NCBI RefSeq assembly: GCF_001184025.1
Contig: NZ_BBYG01000009.1
Location: 124,001-188,000 of the forward strand
From: Streptomyces maremycinicus
Lineage (GTDB): Bacteria > Actinomycetota > Actinomycetes > Streptomycetales > Streptomycetaceae
Direction: 5' to 3'
DNA length: 64,000 nucleotides
Each line of letters starts with the position of its first letter. Position 1 is the first letter of the stretch. This document shows, one piece after another, positions 39,122 to 46,722 of the stretch. A model generated the notes under the pieces. That model saw only the letters and a list, made by a program, of their open reading frames with translations. It was not told the DNA's origin and did no database searches. Both the position numbers and the translations under genes were made by a program.

Positions 39122-39484
39122 GTGGCAGAGGCTCGACCGGTTGACGACGACACAGTGGCGGCCTTGCTGACCTACTGGGCAGTGCTCGAAATCCGGAGCA
39201 TGGCCCGCCGCCGTAAGGCCCTGACCACCTGGCCCGACGACGACTACGTTGCGTGCATCGCATGGCTCGCGGATCTGGTGCACAACATCGCAGGAAGCCA
39301 GACCCAAGCGCCTCGACGGATCTCCTGGCGCAAGAGGCGCCGCCGTATGAGCTGGACCTGGCGGACCGCGGGCCCGGCCGGACGCACATGGATCCTGGAA
39401 ACCCTCAAAAAGAACGGCACGGTCTGGACCCCGCCCTCGGACGACCGAGGAGGCAGCACGACCGTCACGGACCGATCTCTGTAG
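39122..39484 (+). CDS. Hypothetical protein with basic C-terminus
   Basis: A 120-residue frame starting with GTG at 39122 and preceded by an excellent ribosome-binding site (GGGGAGGA seven bases away). The N-terminal half, DDDTVAALLTYWAVLEIRSM to AWLADLVHNIAG, is helical with conserved-looking Trp residues. The C-terminal half is basic (WRKRRRRMSW). I recognise no family. Codon use is less GC-biased than in the neighbours, suggesting an acquired gene. A convergent hairpin follows. Confidence 0.6.
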   Translation: MAEARPVDDDTVAALLTYWAVLEIRSMARRRKALTTWPDDDYVACIAWLADLVHNIAGSQTQAPRRISWRKRRRRMSWTWRTAGPAGRTWILETLKKNGTVWTPPSDDRGGSTTVTDRSL

Positions 39485-39575
39485 AACGACGGATCAGCCG
39501 TGCCCCCGCCGTGCCCGTTGCTCCGGTAAGCGGCGGGGAACCGCGGTGGGTGACGGGCAGCGCACACCAGAACGA

Positions 39576-39602
39576 CCCTTGACCGAGATGCCTGGTCAGG
39601 GG
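39576..39602. terminator. Convergent hairpin between two small genes
   Basis: A 9-pair stem with one G-T pair (39576-39584 with 39594-39602) lies between the hypothetical gene (plus) and the CCC-peptide gene (minus), three bases from the latter's stop codon. Confidence 0.55.
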
Positions 39603-39604
39603 CC

Positions 39605-39775
39605 CTAGGGGCCCTCACCTGCGGTGGGTGTGGGATGTGAATGCACGGTCTGCGAAGTGTCCTCGGAGCAGCAGCAGTGGGATGCGAGCCGACGAAGATC
39701 CTCGACGTGGAGCCACAGTGGGGCGCGTCCTCTCGCGCTCTCGGCTTCTGAGTCCGTCGGAATGATCTCGGGCAT
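39605..39775 (-). CDS. Short protein with CCC cluster (paralogue of 30003-30179)
   Basis: A 56-residue product starting MPEIIPTDSEAESARGR and containing DLRRLASHCCCSEDTSQT. It aligns without gaps to the 58-residue product at 30003-30179 over PTD, RGR, DLR-LA-HCCC and ED. No ribosome-binding site is strong, and the frame is open 37 codons further upstream. It lacks the fourth Cys of its partner. It sits among small, possibly mobile genes between two hairpins. Function is unknown. Confidence 0.5.
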   Translation of the reverse strand: MPEIIPTDSEAESARGRAPLWLHVEDLRRLASHCCCSEDTSQTVHSHPTPTAGEGP

Positions 39776-39894
39776 GGCCGCATGCCTGGCGTGCCGCCTC
39801 CGTGCCGGAACCGACGGGAACTCACGGGGAACCGAGGTCCGCAGGGGTGAACTCGCCGGGCTCTGGCCCAGACAGGGAGTCCGCAACGCCTTCG

Positions 39895-39923
39895 GAGGGC
39901 CTGACCACGGTGGTCAGGCCCTC
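39895..39923 (-). terminator. Terminator after csbD
   Basis: A perfect 14-bp inverted repeat (39895-39908 with 39910-39923) about one central base lies 22 bases after the csbD stop codon. Confidence 0.8.
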
Positions 39924-39945
39924 CGTGCGGTACAGCAGCGACCTG

Positions 39946-40119
39946 TCAGTGCTTGAGGGAGCCTTTGGACCGTTCTTTCGCGCCGCGCATCATGCCCCGT
40001 GCTTCGAGAGCGGCGCCTTTTGCTTCGAGGGTTCCTTTGTGCACAGCGTGGGCGGCCTTCCGCACAGTCTTTCCGACCACCTGTTCAGCCTTCGCCTTGG
40101 CCCGTTCTCCGGCGCTCAT
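39946..40119 (-). CDS. csbD: CsbD-family stress-response protein
   Basis: A 57-residue, highly charged, probably disordered protein. MSAGERAKAKAEQVVGKTVR is the CsbD signature, and the rest (KGTLEAKGAALEARG, then KERSKGSLKH) is a Lys/Ala/Gly-rich helix. CsbD proteins belong to the general stress (SigB-type) regulon in Gram-positive bacteria. GGAGGT lies six bases before the ATG, a stress-type promoter candidate lies just upstream, and a strong terminator follows. Confidence 0.88.
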   Translation of the reverse strand: MSAGERAKAKAEQVVGKTVRKAAHAVHKGTLEAKGAALEARGMMRGAKERSKGSLKH

Positions 40120-40149
40120 CTCAGTACCTCCGCGAGTGTCACTGGCCGT

Positions 40150-40174
40150 GTGCCCTTGAAGCAGGCGGCAAAAC
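40150..40174 (-). promoter_or_regulatory. SigB-like promoter of csbD
   Basis: On the minus strand GTTT-n15-GGGCAC lies 31-55 bases before the csbD start. It differs by one base from the streptomycete stress sigma consensus GNNTN14-16GGGTAC/T. The other sequence between 40120 and 40425 shows no gene. Confidence 0.5.
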
Positions 40175-40425
40175 CAGCGTGGGGGACGTGCCGATCGTGA
40201 ACGGCCGGTGGCCGGGTGCACCCCGCTCGGGCCGTCTCTGGGCCGTGCGGGGAGGGCTCGATGACGACCAACGCTGACAACCACCGACGGCCAAGTCGCA
40301 GGTCGCAGCGCTGACCGAAGGCACGGGCGTAGGTCAGAGACCTGGCTCGTCACGTCTTCGGCTACCAGAGCCCGGGCCGGGCCAGGACCGAGCGGCGGGG
40401 CCCGGTCCCGGACCCGCGGAAAGGA

Positions 40426-41013
40426 TCAAGCGGCCTGGGCGCGGCCGGCCAGGAAGGTCTCCGCGGTCTCGGCGACGCGCCGCCCCAGGTGCTCAGCCGT
40501 CGCCACGTCGGCCTTGTGGACGGCGTCCGGACCCTCGTCGACGTTGGTCTGCGCGGCCGCGCCCAGGAAGACGCCCAGGCGGTTGAGGTCGTGCTCGGAG
40601 GCGGTGCTGCTGTTCCAGCCGGGCAGCAGGCCGAGGTTGACCCAGTGCATGCCGAGCTGCGCGGCGAGGATCTGGAAGAACTGGAGCGTGTGCAGCTTGT
40701 CGCCGCTCTTGGAGCCGGAGTTGGTGAACCCGGCGGCCAGCTTGTCCTTCCACGCCTGGGTGGCCCAGCGCGCGGAGGTCGCCTCGGCGAAGGCGTGGAA
40801 GGCGCCGGACGCCGTCCCCATGTAGGTCGGCGAGCCGAACACGATCGCGTCCGAGGCGTCGAGCACCGCCCACTGCTCCTCGGTGATCTTGTCGACCTCG
40901 ATCAGACGCACCTGCGCGCCGACGTCGGCGGCACCGGCCCGGACGGCCTCGGCGAGCACGGCGGTGTGGCCGTAGCCGGAGTGATAAGCGACAGCGATGA
41001 CGGGCGTGGACAT
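40426..41013 (-). CDS. WrbA-like NAD(P)H:quinone oxidoreductase (flavodoxin fold)
   Basis: A 195-residue FMN protein of the WrbA/flavodoxin family that reduces quinones by two electrons. The FMN-binding loop is YHSGYGHTAVLAEAVRAG near residue 8, and SPTYMGTASGAFHAFAEA near 65 forms the second flavin loop. The ATG at 41013 has AAGGAG six bases upstream. It is divergent from an HxlR regulator across a palindrome, the usual arrangement of quinone- or electrophile-responsive pairs, so induction by quinones is likely. Confidence 0.88.
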   Translation of the reverse strand: MSTPVIAVAYHSGYGHTAVLAEAVRAGAADVGAQVRLIEVDKITEEQWAVLDASDAIVFGSPTYMGTASGAFHAFAEATSARWATQAWKDKLAAGFTNSGSKSGDKLHTLQFFQILAAQLGMHWVNLGLLPGWNSSTASEHDLNRLGVFLGAAAQTNVDEGPDAVHKADVATAEHLGRRVAETAETFLAGRAQAA

Positions 41014-41060
41014 GCAGAACTCCTTGAACAGCGCAGGTCGAAAGCAGTAACCACAGGAAA

Positions 41061-41081
41061 GCACTAACTTTTCGTTAGTGC
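41061..41081. promoter_or_regulatory. Palindromic operator between the quinone reductase and HxlR genes
   Basis: GCACTAAC-TTTTC-GTTAGTGC is a perfect 8-bp inverted repeat with a 5-base spacer. It lies 48 bases before the reductase start and 40 bases before the regulator start, where it could control both. Confidence 0.75.
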
Positions 41082-41120
41082 AACCTGTCGGGCAGCGCTG
41101 CCTTCACGTACGCTTGTCGC

Positions 41121-41522
41121 ATGGACATCACCCAGGAGCGCGCGGAGGACCAGGACCTCCCGTTCAACGTGTTCGCCAAGGCCTGCCCCTCGCGCGGCAC
41201 GCTGGAGCATGTCACGGGCCGCTGGGGCGGACTCACGCTCGGGGCACTGTACGAGGGCTCGCTGCGCTTCAACGAGCTGCGCCGCCGGGTCGACGGCGTG
41301 AGCGAGAAGATGCTGTCCCAGACGCTGCACGCACTGGAGCGCGACGGGCTGGTGCACCGCGAGGCCCAGCCGACCAACCCGCCCCGCGTGGACTACGAAC
41401 TGACGCCGCTGGGGCGCGAGCTGGCCGAGCGGCTGCTGTCCCTCATCCACTGCGTGGAGGAGCGCATGGACGACGTACTGGCCGCCCGCGAACGCTACGA
41501 CGGGACGCGCGGCACCCTCTGA
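41121..41522 (+). CDS. HxlR-family transcriptional regulator
   Basis: A 133-residue winged-helix regulator. The N-terminal Cys in [20 protein letters not shown] is the redox- or electrophile-sensing position in several HxlR proteins. [20 protein letters not shown] is the helix-turn-helix and [20 protein letters not shown] the wing. It is likely to repress the divergent quinone reductase gene and itself through the shared palindrome. Its 3' end overlaps the convergent mutM by 28 bases. Confidence 0.92.
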   Translation: MDITQERAEDQDLPFNVFAKACPSRGTLEHVTGRWGGLTLGALYEGSLRFNELRRRVDGVSEKMLSQTLHALERDGLVHREAQPTNPPRVDYELTPLGRELAERLLSLIHCVEERMDDVLAARERYDGTRGTL

Positions 41523-42355
41523 CACTTCGGGCAGAAATAGCTCGAACGGTTCATCCACGGGCGCCGGACCATCGGCGTGGCACACCGCCTGCACGGCAGC
41601 CCTTCACGGCCGTACGCGTCGAGCGAGCGGTCGAAGTAGCCCGACTCGCCGTTGACGTTGACGTACAGGCTGTCGAAACTGGTGCCGCCCACCGCGAGGG
41701 CCGCGTTCATCACGTCCCGGACATGGCCCAGGAGTTCGAGCGTGCGGGGGCGGGTGAAGTTCGCGGTCGGCCGGTCGTAGTGCAGCCGGGCGCGCCAGAG
41801 CGCCTCGTCCGCGTAGATGTTGCCGACCCCGCTGATCAGCGACTGGTCGAGCAGGGCGCGCTTGATGGTGGTGCGCTTGCGCCGCAGGGCCTGATGGAAC
41901 GCCTCGTCCTCGAACAGCGGGTCGAGGGGGTCACGGGCGATGTGCGCGATGACGTCCGGCAGTCCGTCGGGCGTGGTGTCGTGCAGCGACAGCCCGCCGA
42001 AGGTGCGCTGGTCGACGAAGCGCAGTTCGGTGTCGACCGCGTCCGCGAAGCGCACCCGCACGCGCAGATGCTTCTCGTCGGGGGCCTCGTGCGGCTGGAC
42101 CAGGAGCTGGCCGCTCATCCCGAGGTGGGCCAGGACCGCCTGACGCGTGTCGGTCAGCGGCAGCCACAGATACTTGCCCCGACGGCTGGGCGTGCCGACG
42201 CGATGACCCTTGAGCCGGTGCGCGAAGTCGTCGGAGCCGGCGATGTGACGGCGTACGGCACGCGGGTGCAGCACTTCGGCCTCGGCGACCGTGCGATGGG
42301 CGACCCACCGCTCCAGACCGCGTCGGACGACCTCGACCTCGGGCAACTCGGGCAT
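41495..42355 (-). CDS. mutM: Formamidopyrimidine-DNA glycosylase MutM
   Basis: Removes 8-oxoguanine and ring-opened purines from DNA. The 286-residue product begins [17 protein letters not shown] (catalytic Pro2 and Glu3), has the conserved Lys in [10 protein letters not shown], the H2TH region ending [18 protein letters not shown], and a C-terminal zinc finger (CRRC...CPKC). Upstream in-frame codons are not part of the family. It ends the recG-to-mutM run and converges on hxlR with a 28-base overlap. Confidence 0.95.
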   Translation of the reverse strand: MPELPEVEVVRRGLERWVAHRTVAEAEVLHPRAVRRHIAGSDDFAHRLKGHRVGTPSRRGKYLWLPLTDTRQAVLAHLGMSGQLLVQPHEAPDEKHLRVRVRFADAVDTELRFVDQRTFGGLSLHDTTPDGLPDVIAHIARDPLDPLFEDEAFHQALRRKRTTIKRALLDQSLISGVGNIYADEALWRARLHYDRPTANFTRPRTLELLGHVRDVMNAALAVGGTSFDSLYVNVNGESGYFDRSLDAYGREGLPCRRCATPMVRRPWMNRSSYFCPKCQRVPRVPS

Positions 42356-42370
42356 GGGATCCCCCGTACG

Positions 42371-42403
42371 GAGCGCCCGCCTCCCATCGGAGGGCGGGCG
42401 CTC
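42371..42403 (-). terminator. Hairpin between rnc and mutM
   Basis: An 11-bp GC stem (42371-42381 with 42393-42403) with an 11-base loop lies between the rnc stop and the mutM start. It may reduce read-through into mutM, or be a processing site. Confidence 0.6.
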
Positions 42404-42461
42404 GTCTCGTACCGCTGTTCCACTGTTGCGCGGTTCCGCTGTGCTGCGGTTCCGCCGTTCG

Positions 42462-43268
42462 TCAGGCGGAGGCGGACTCGGGGTCCGGGCTGCCGTCGGC
42501 GGCCGCCACGGCGTTCGCCGTCTTGGCACGCTCGTCCGCCGCGGCCCGGATGGACCGCCAGGCGGACTCGGCGGCCTGCTGCTCCGCCTCCTTCTTGCTG
42601 CGGCCGGTGCCGGTGCCGTACGAGACGCCTCCGACGCGGGCAGCAGCAGTGAAGGTCTTCTCGTGATCGGGGCCGGTCTCCGTGACGAGGTACTCGGGGA
42701 CACCGAGGCCCTCGGTCGCGGTGAGCTCCTGGAGACTGGTCTTCCAGTCCAGGCCGGCACCGAGGTTCGAGGACTTCTCGATCAGCGGGTCGAACAGGCG
42801 GTGCACCAGTTCGGAGGCCGCGTCGAGGCCCTGATCGAGATAGACCGCACCGATCACCGCTTCGAGGGTGTCGGCGAGGATGGACGCCTTGTCCCGGCCG
42901 CCCGTGCCCTCTTCACCCCGGCCGAGCCGGATGAAGGAACCCAGGTCGAGGCCACGACCGACCTCCGCCAGCGCACGCGAGTTGACCACCGCGGCCCGCA
43001 ACTTGGCCAGCTGGCCTTCGGGCAGGTCGGGGTGGGTGCGGTACAGCGTGTCCGTGACGACGAGGCCGAGCACGGAGTCCCCGAGGAACTCCAGCCGCTC
43101 GTTCGTCGGCAGGCCGCCGTTCTCGTATGCGAAGGAACGGTGGGTCAGCGCACGCACCAGAAGGGCGGACTCGAGCTGATAGCCGAGCCGCCCTTCCAGA
43201 AGCGTGTGGGACGAGGCCGTGTTCTCCGCCTTTTTCTTGGCGGTCGTGTCCGCCTTGGCGTCAGACAT
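42462..43268 (-). CDS. rnc: Ribonuclease III (AbsB)
   Basis: Cleaves double-stranded RNA in rRNA maturation and mRNA turnover; in S. coelicolor this gene is absB, needed for antibiotic production. The 268-residue product has the catalytic signature [18 protein letters not shown] near residue 60, a second acidic cluster ([15 protein letters not shown]) near 135, and a C-terminal dsRNA-binding domain ([18 protein letters not shown]). GAGAGG precedes the ATG. It follows rpmF by 19 bases, in the usual DUF177-rpmF-rnc-mutM order. Confidence 0.96.
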   Translation of the reverse strand: MSDAKADTTAKKKAENTASSHTLLEGRLGYQLESALLVRALTHRSFAYENGGLPTNERLEFLGDSVLGLVVTDTLYRTHPDLPEGQLAKLRAAVVNSRALAEVGRGLDLGSFIRLGRGEEGTGGRDKASILADTLEAVIGAVYLDQGLDAASELVHRLFDPLIEKSSNLGAGLDWKTSLQELTATEGLGVPEYLVTETGPDHEKTFTAAARVGGVSYGTGTGRSKKEAEQQAAESAWRSIRAAADERAKTANAVAAADGSPDPESASA

Positions 43269-43287
43269 GAAGCCTCTCACCAGCCGC

Positions 43288-43461
43288 TCAGACCTCGAGG
43301 ACCTGGCGCTTGTTGTAGGTGCCGCAAGACGGGCACGCGATGTGCTGCTGCTTGGGCTCGTGGCAGCGCTCGCACGCAACCAGGGTGGGGACCGCAGCCT
43401 TCCACTGCGACCGGCGGTGGCGCGTGTTGCTGCGCGACATCTTCCGCTTCGGAACAGCCAC
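43288..43461 (-). CDS. rpmF: 50S ribosomal protein L32, zinc-binding form
   Basis: A 57-residue ribosomal protein. [20 protein letters not shown] is the L32 N-terminus. CERC and CPSC form a zinc ribbon, so this is the C+ form used when zinc is plentiful. The GTG at 43461 has GGAG nine bases upstream and follows the DUF177 stop by two bases. rnc follows closely downstream. Confidence 0.95.
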   Translation of the reverse strand: MAVPKRKMSRSNTRHRRSQWKAAVPTLVACERCHEPKQQHIACPSCGTYNKRQVLEV

Positions 43462-43463
43462 GG

Positions 43464-44117
43464 CTACTTCTCCTGCTTCTCGTTGGCGGGCGCCGGTCGA
43501 GGCGCTTCGCCACTCATCTCGTCCTTCTCGCCGTCTTCGAGTGAACCGGCGAGTCCCTGCAATGCCGCCCAACGGATGTCGGTGGCGTCATGGTGGTGGT
43601 CCGGGTCGTCCGTGAGCCGGGCTCCGCACTCGGAGCACAGGCCCAGACAGTCGTCCTGGCACACCGGCTGCATCGGCAGTGCGAGCACCACCGCATCACG
43701 CAGCACGGGTTCGAGGTCGAACAAACCGTCCTCGATGAAGAGCCTGTCCTCGTCTTCCTCGGCGTCGTCGACCGGCTCCGCTTTGGGGCGGCCCCGGTCG
43801 TCGGCGTCAGGGTACGAGAACATCTCCTGGAAGTCCGCTTCGAGCTCCAGCTCCAGCGGCTCCAGACACCTTACGCACTCCCCCTCGGCCTGTGCACGGG
43901 CGGTGCCTGTGACGAGCACACCTTCCATGACCGACTCGAGTCGGAGCTCGAGCTCCACCGGGGCGCCTTCCGGCACTCCGATCACTCCCTGGATCCCGAG
44001 ATCCTGGGGAGCCTCGAACTCGCGGGTCAGACGCTGAAGCGCACCAGGACGCCGGCCCAGCTCGTGCGTATCGAACACGAGAGGCTTGCGGTGGTCGAGG
44101 CGGGCGTTCAGGGCCAT
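43464..44117 (-). CDS. DUF177/YceD family protein
   Basis: A 217-residue protein of the YceD family, linked in other organisms to 23S rRNA accumulation and nearly always found before rpm[21 protein letters not shown] is the start. It has CVRCLEP near residue 85 and, further on, [13 protein letters not shown], a four-Cys motif that probably binds zinc. The tail is acidic. The ATG at 44117 is preferred over upstream starts on family grounds. It is spaced two bases from rpmF. Confidence 0.9.
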   Translation of the reverse strand: MALNARLDHRKPLVFDTHELGRRPGALQRLTREFEAPQDLGIQGVIGVPEGAPVELELRLESVMEGVLVTGTARAQAEGECVRCLEPLELELEADFQEMFSYPDADDRGRPKAEPVDDAEEDEDRLFIEDGLFDLEPVLRDAVVLALPMQPVCQDDCLGLCSECGARLTDDPDHHHDATDIRWAALQGLAGSLEDGEKDEMSGEAPRPAPANEKQEK

Positions 44118-44294
44118 TCCTGCTTTCGATCTTCTGAGCTCTGGGGACACTGCCCCACGGTTGCGCGGGCAGCTGTGATCGCGGGGCGTATCGAAGACAG
44201 CGAAGCGCACACGCGACCGAAGAGACAGGATACTGGAGCATTCGCCCACAGCCCAATCCGGGTGTCTCCCCCGGCCTCCCCGGCCTCCCCGGTG

Positions 44295-45401
44295 CTACAG
44301 GCCGCGCTCCTGCTCATAGGCGCGCAGCTGCTCGGGACTGATCATGCCGGTGTCGAAGAGGCTGGCCTCGTCGAGGGCGTAACCCTGCTGGGCCTGCTGC
44401 TGGACCTGCTGGGGCTGCTGCACGGCCTGGTTCGGGTCGTACGGGGTCTGCTGGGTGTCGTAGCCCTGGATGGGGGCCCCTCCCGCCGGAGCGTAGTCGA
44501 AGGTGGGGGAGTACGGGTCGGCCTGCTGCTGGTAGCCGTACGCGTCCTGCTGGCCGTAGCCCTGCTGCTGTTGCTGCTGGTAGCCGCCGTAGGGGTCCGC
44601 CTGCTGCTGGTAGCCGTACGCCGGCTGCGGTTCCTGCTGGTCGTACGGCTGCTGGACGGGCTGCGCCGCCGCCGCGTCCTGCTCCGCGAGGGCGGTGAGG
44701 TCGGCGAGGTAGTCGGCGTCGGAGGAGTGCTGGAAGGTCGTGGCGTCGTCGGCGAGGGCGCCGAGGTCGTCCGTGGCGATGCGGCCGTGCAGCTTCTGGC
44801 GGCCGCGGCCGACCGCGTCCAGGGTCTTGGCGAGGACAGCCTCGAAGGCGCCCAGCTTGGTGTCGACGTAGGCGTCGGCGTCGCGGCGCAGGGTCTCGGG
44901 GTCGTGGCTGCGCTCGGGGGCGTCCTCGTCCTCGTAGCCGTTCTCGTCGGTGCCGGGTCCGGTGCCAAGGAGCTTCTCGCGGCCGCGGCCGACGGAGCCG
45001 AGCGTCTTGGTGAGGACGACCTCGAAGTTCGCGAGCTTGGAGTCGACGTAGTCGTCGGCCTCGGCGCGGACCTCCTCGGCCTCCTTGCGGGCCTCGGCGA
45101 GGATGCGGTCCGCCTCGTTCTGCGAGCGGCGGGCGATCTCGGTGTCGGAGATCAGGGAGCCGCGCTCGGCGTGCGCGGTGGAGATGATCCGCTCGGCCTC
45201 CTGGCGGGCCTGCTCGACCATCTGCTCACGGCCGCCGATCAGCTCCTCGGCCTGGGCGAGGGAGTCGGGCAGGGCCGCGCGCACCTCTTCCAGCAGGGCG
45301 AGCAGGTCCGCGCGGTTGACCACGCACGAGGCCGACATCGGCATCGACCGGGCACTGGAGATCGTGGTGACGATCTCGTCGAGCTTCTTCTGCACGTCCA
45401 C
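44295..45401 (-). CDS. DivIVA-like coiled-coil protein with Q/Y-rich tail
   Basis: A 368-residue cytoplasmic protein. Residues 1-140 are coiled coil (MVEQARQEAERIISTAHAER is typical), resembling actinobacterial DivIVA/cell-division-initiation relatives. A segment of about 33 residues is duplicated: EADDYVDSKLANFEVVLTKT near 113 and DADAYVDTKLGAFEAVLAKT near 176. From about 245 the chain is a low-complexity Gln/Tyr/Gly/Pro tail with repeats such as YGYQQQADPYGGYQ, and a short conserved-looking end (ISPEQLRAYEQERGL). The location between coaD and DUF177 is conserved in streptomycetes. Its role is unproven. Confidence 0.85.
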   Translation of the reverse strand: MDVQKKLDEIVTTISSARSMPMSASCVVNRADLLALLEEVRAALPDSLAQAEELIGGREQMVEQARQEAERIISTAHAERGSLISDTEIARRSQNEADRILAEARKEAEEVRAEADDYVDSKLANFEVVLTKTLGSVGRGREKLLGTGPGTDENGYEDEDAPERSHDPETLRRDADAYVDTKLGAFEAVLAKTLDAVGRGRQKLHGRIATDDLGALADDATTFQHSSDADYLADLTALAEQDAAAAQPVQQPYDQQEPQPAYGYQQQADPYGGYQQQQQQGYGQQDAYGYQQQADPYSPTFDYAPAGGAPIQGYDTQQTPYDPNQAVQQPQQVQQQAQQGYALDEASLFDTGMISPEQLRAYEQERGL

Positions 45402-45511
45402 CGGTTGCTCGCCACTCTCTGCGCTGTGTTGGAGACGGACGGAACGACTGTACGGCCATGCGGTGTCCGGCGGACACCGGGTGACAGGCCGTCAGCGGAC
45501 CGGTCCCGGGG

Positions 45512-45991
45512 TCAGTCCTGCCTGAGCCGTCCGGCCAGGGCTTCCAGGACCAGCGGCGGCACCAGGTGGGAGACGTCGCCGCCCCAGGTGGCGACCTCCT
45601 TGACCAGGGAGGAGGAGAGGAAGCTGTACGTGGGGTTGGTGGGCACGAACAGCGTCTCGACGCCCGACAGGCCGTTGTTCATCTGGGCCATCTGAAGCTC
45701 GTAGTCGAAGTCGCTGACCGCCCGCAGGCCCTTGACGATGGCCGGGATGTCGCGCTGCTTGCAGAAGTCGACGAGGAGGCCGTGGAAGGACTCGACCCGG
45801 ACGTTGCCGTACTCGGCGGTGACCTGGCGGATGAGGTCGATCCGCTCGTCGATCTCGAACAGGCCCTTCTTGGCCTTGTTGATCATGACCGCGACATAGA
45901 CCTCGTCATACAGACGAGAGGCACGGGAAATGATGTCGAGGTGTCCGTTGGTGATCGGGTCGAACGACCCGGGACAGACGGCACGGCGCAC
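45512..45991 (-). CDS. coaD: Phosphopantetheine adenylyltransferase
   Basis: Converts 4'-phosphopantetheine and ATP to dephospho-CoA, the penultimate CoA step. The 159-residue product starts (GTG) VRRAVCPGSFDPITNGHLDI, carrying the T/HxGH nucleotide motif as NGHL, and later PTYSFLSSSLVKEVA. GAGGG precedes this GTG. An ATG ten codons upstream (46021) overlaps the rsmD stop as ATGA and is an alternative start. The 159-residue form matches the family. Confidence 0.95.
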   Translation of the reverse strand: MRRAVCPGSFDPITNGHLDIISRASRLYDEVYVAVMINKAKKGLFEIDERIDLIRQVTAEYGNVRVESFHGLLVDFCKQRDIPAIVKGLRAVSDFDYELQMAQMNNGLSGVETLFVPTNPTYSFLSSSLVKEVATWGGDVSHLVPPLVLEALAGRLRQD

Positions 45992-46017
45992 TTGTGGTCC
46001 CTCGCTCTCCAGTCCGG

Positions 46018-46602
46018 TCATCGCGCGTCTTCGCACGTAGAGGCGGCGCGACCGTACCAAAACGTTCCCTCGCCGTAGCGACGGGACCTGAGCGCCTCGA
46101 AGCCGTCCGGCCAGGGGAACTCCCCGCCTCTGGTGCTGCGCTCCACGGTGACGAGGGCATCGGCCGCGAGCCAGCCCCCCGAGCGGAGTGTGAGCAGAAT
46201 CTCCCGAAGATCGTCGTTCGTGACGGCGTACGGAGGATCGAGGAAGACGAGGTCGTACGGCTCCGTCGGCGATGTCTGGACGATCTGCCGGGCCTTGCCG
46301 GCCCGGACCTCGGCGCCGGGCAGACCGAGCGCCTTCACGTTCTCCCGGATGGTGCGGGCCGCCCGCGCGTCGGCCTCGACGAGGAGGGTGTGGCCCGCGC
46401 CCCGGGAGAGGGCCTCCAGGCCCACGGCGCCGGAGCCCGCGTACAGATCGAGGACGCGTTCGCCGCCGAGGGGGCCGCCGAGCAGGGCCTGCCAGGTGGA
46501 GAAGAGACCCTCGCGCGCGCGGTCGGAGGTGGGGCGGGTGCCGGTGCCTGGCGGGACCGCCAGTCGACGTCCACCGGCGGCGCCGGCGATCACGCGGGTC
46601 AT
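46018..46602 (-). CDS. rsmD: 16S rRNA (guanine966-N2)-methyltransferase RsmD
   Basis: A 194-residue SAM-dependent enzyme that methylates G966 of 16S rRNA. MTRVIAGAAGGRRLAVPPGT is the start. The SAM motif VLDLYAGSGAVGLEALSRGA lies near residue 50 and the catalytic N6/N2-type motif appears as LVFLDPPYAV near 120. It lies between recG and coaD, a common actinobacterial pairing with coaD. Its stop overlaps a possible coaD ATG. Confidence 0.95.
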   Translation of the reverse strand: MTRVIAGAAGGRRLAVPPGTGTRPTSDRAREGLFSTWQALLGGPLGGERVLDLYAGSGAVGLEALSRGAGHTLLVEADARAARTIRENVKALGLPGAEVRAGKARQIVQTSPTEPYDLVFLDPPYAVTNDDLREILLTLRSGGWLAADALVTVERSTRGGEFPWPDGFEALRSRRYGEGTFWYGRAASTCEDAR

Positions 46603-46722
46603 CTCGGGTTCCTTGTTCGGGAGCGGATACCCGTCCAGTCTGGCAGGCGAAGCCGCACAGGTGCGCTCCGGCGGGGGCCGGACCGGGCTGCGGCGGCGGC
46701 CCGGCGTCCGTGTCGGCCGGCG

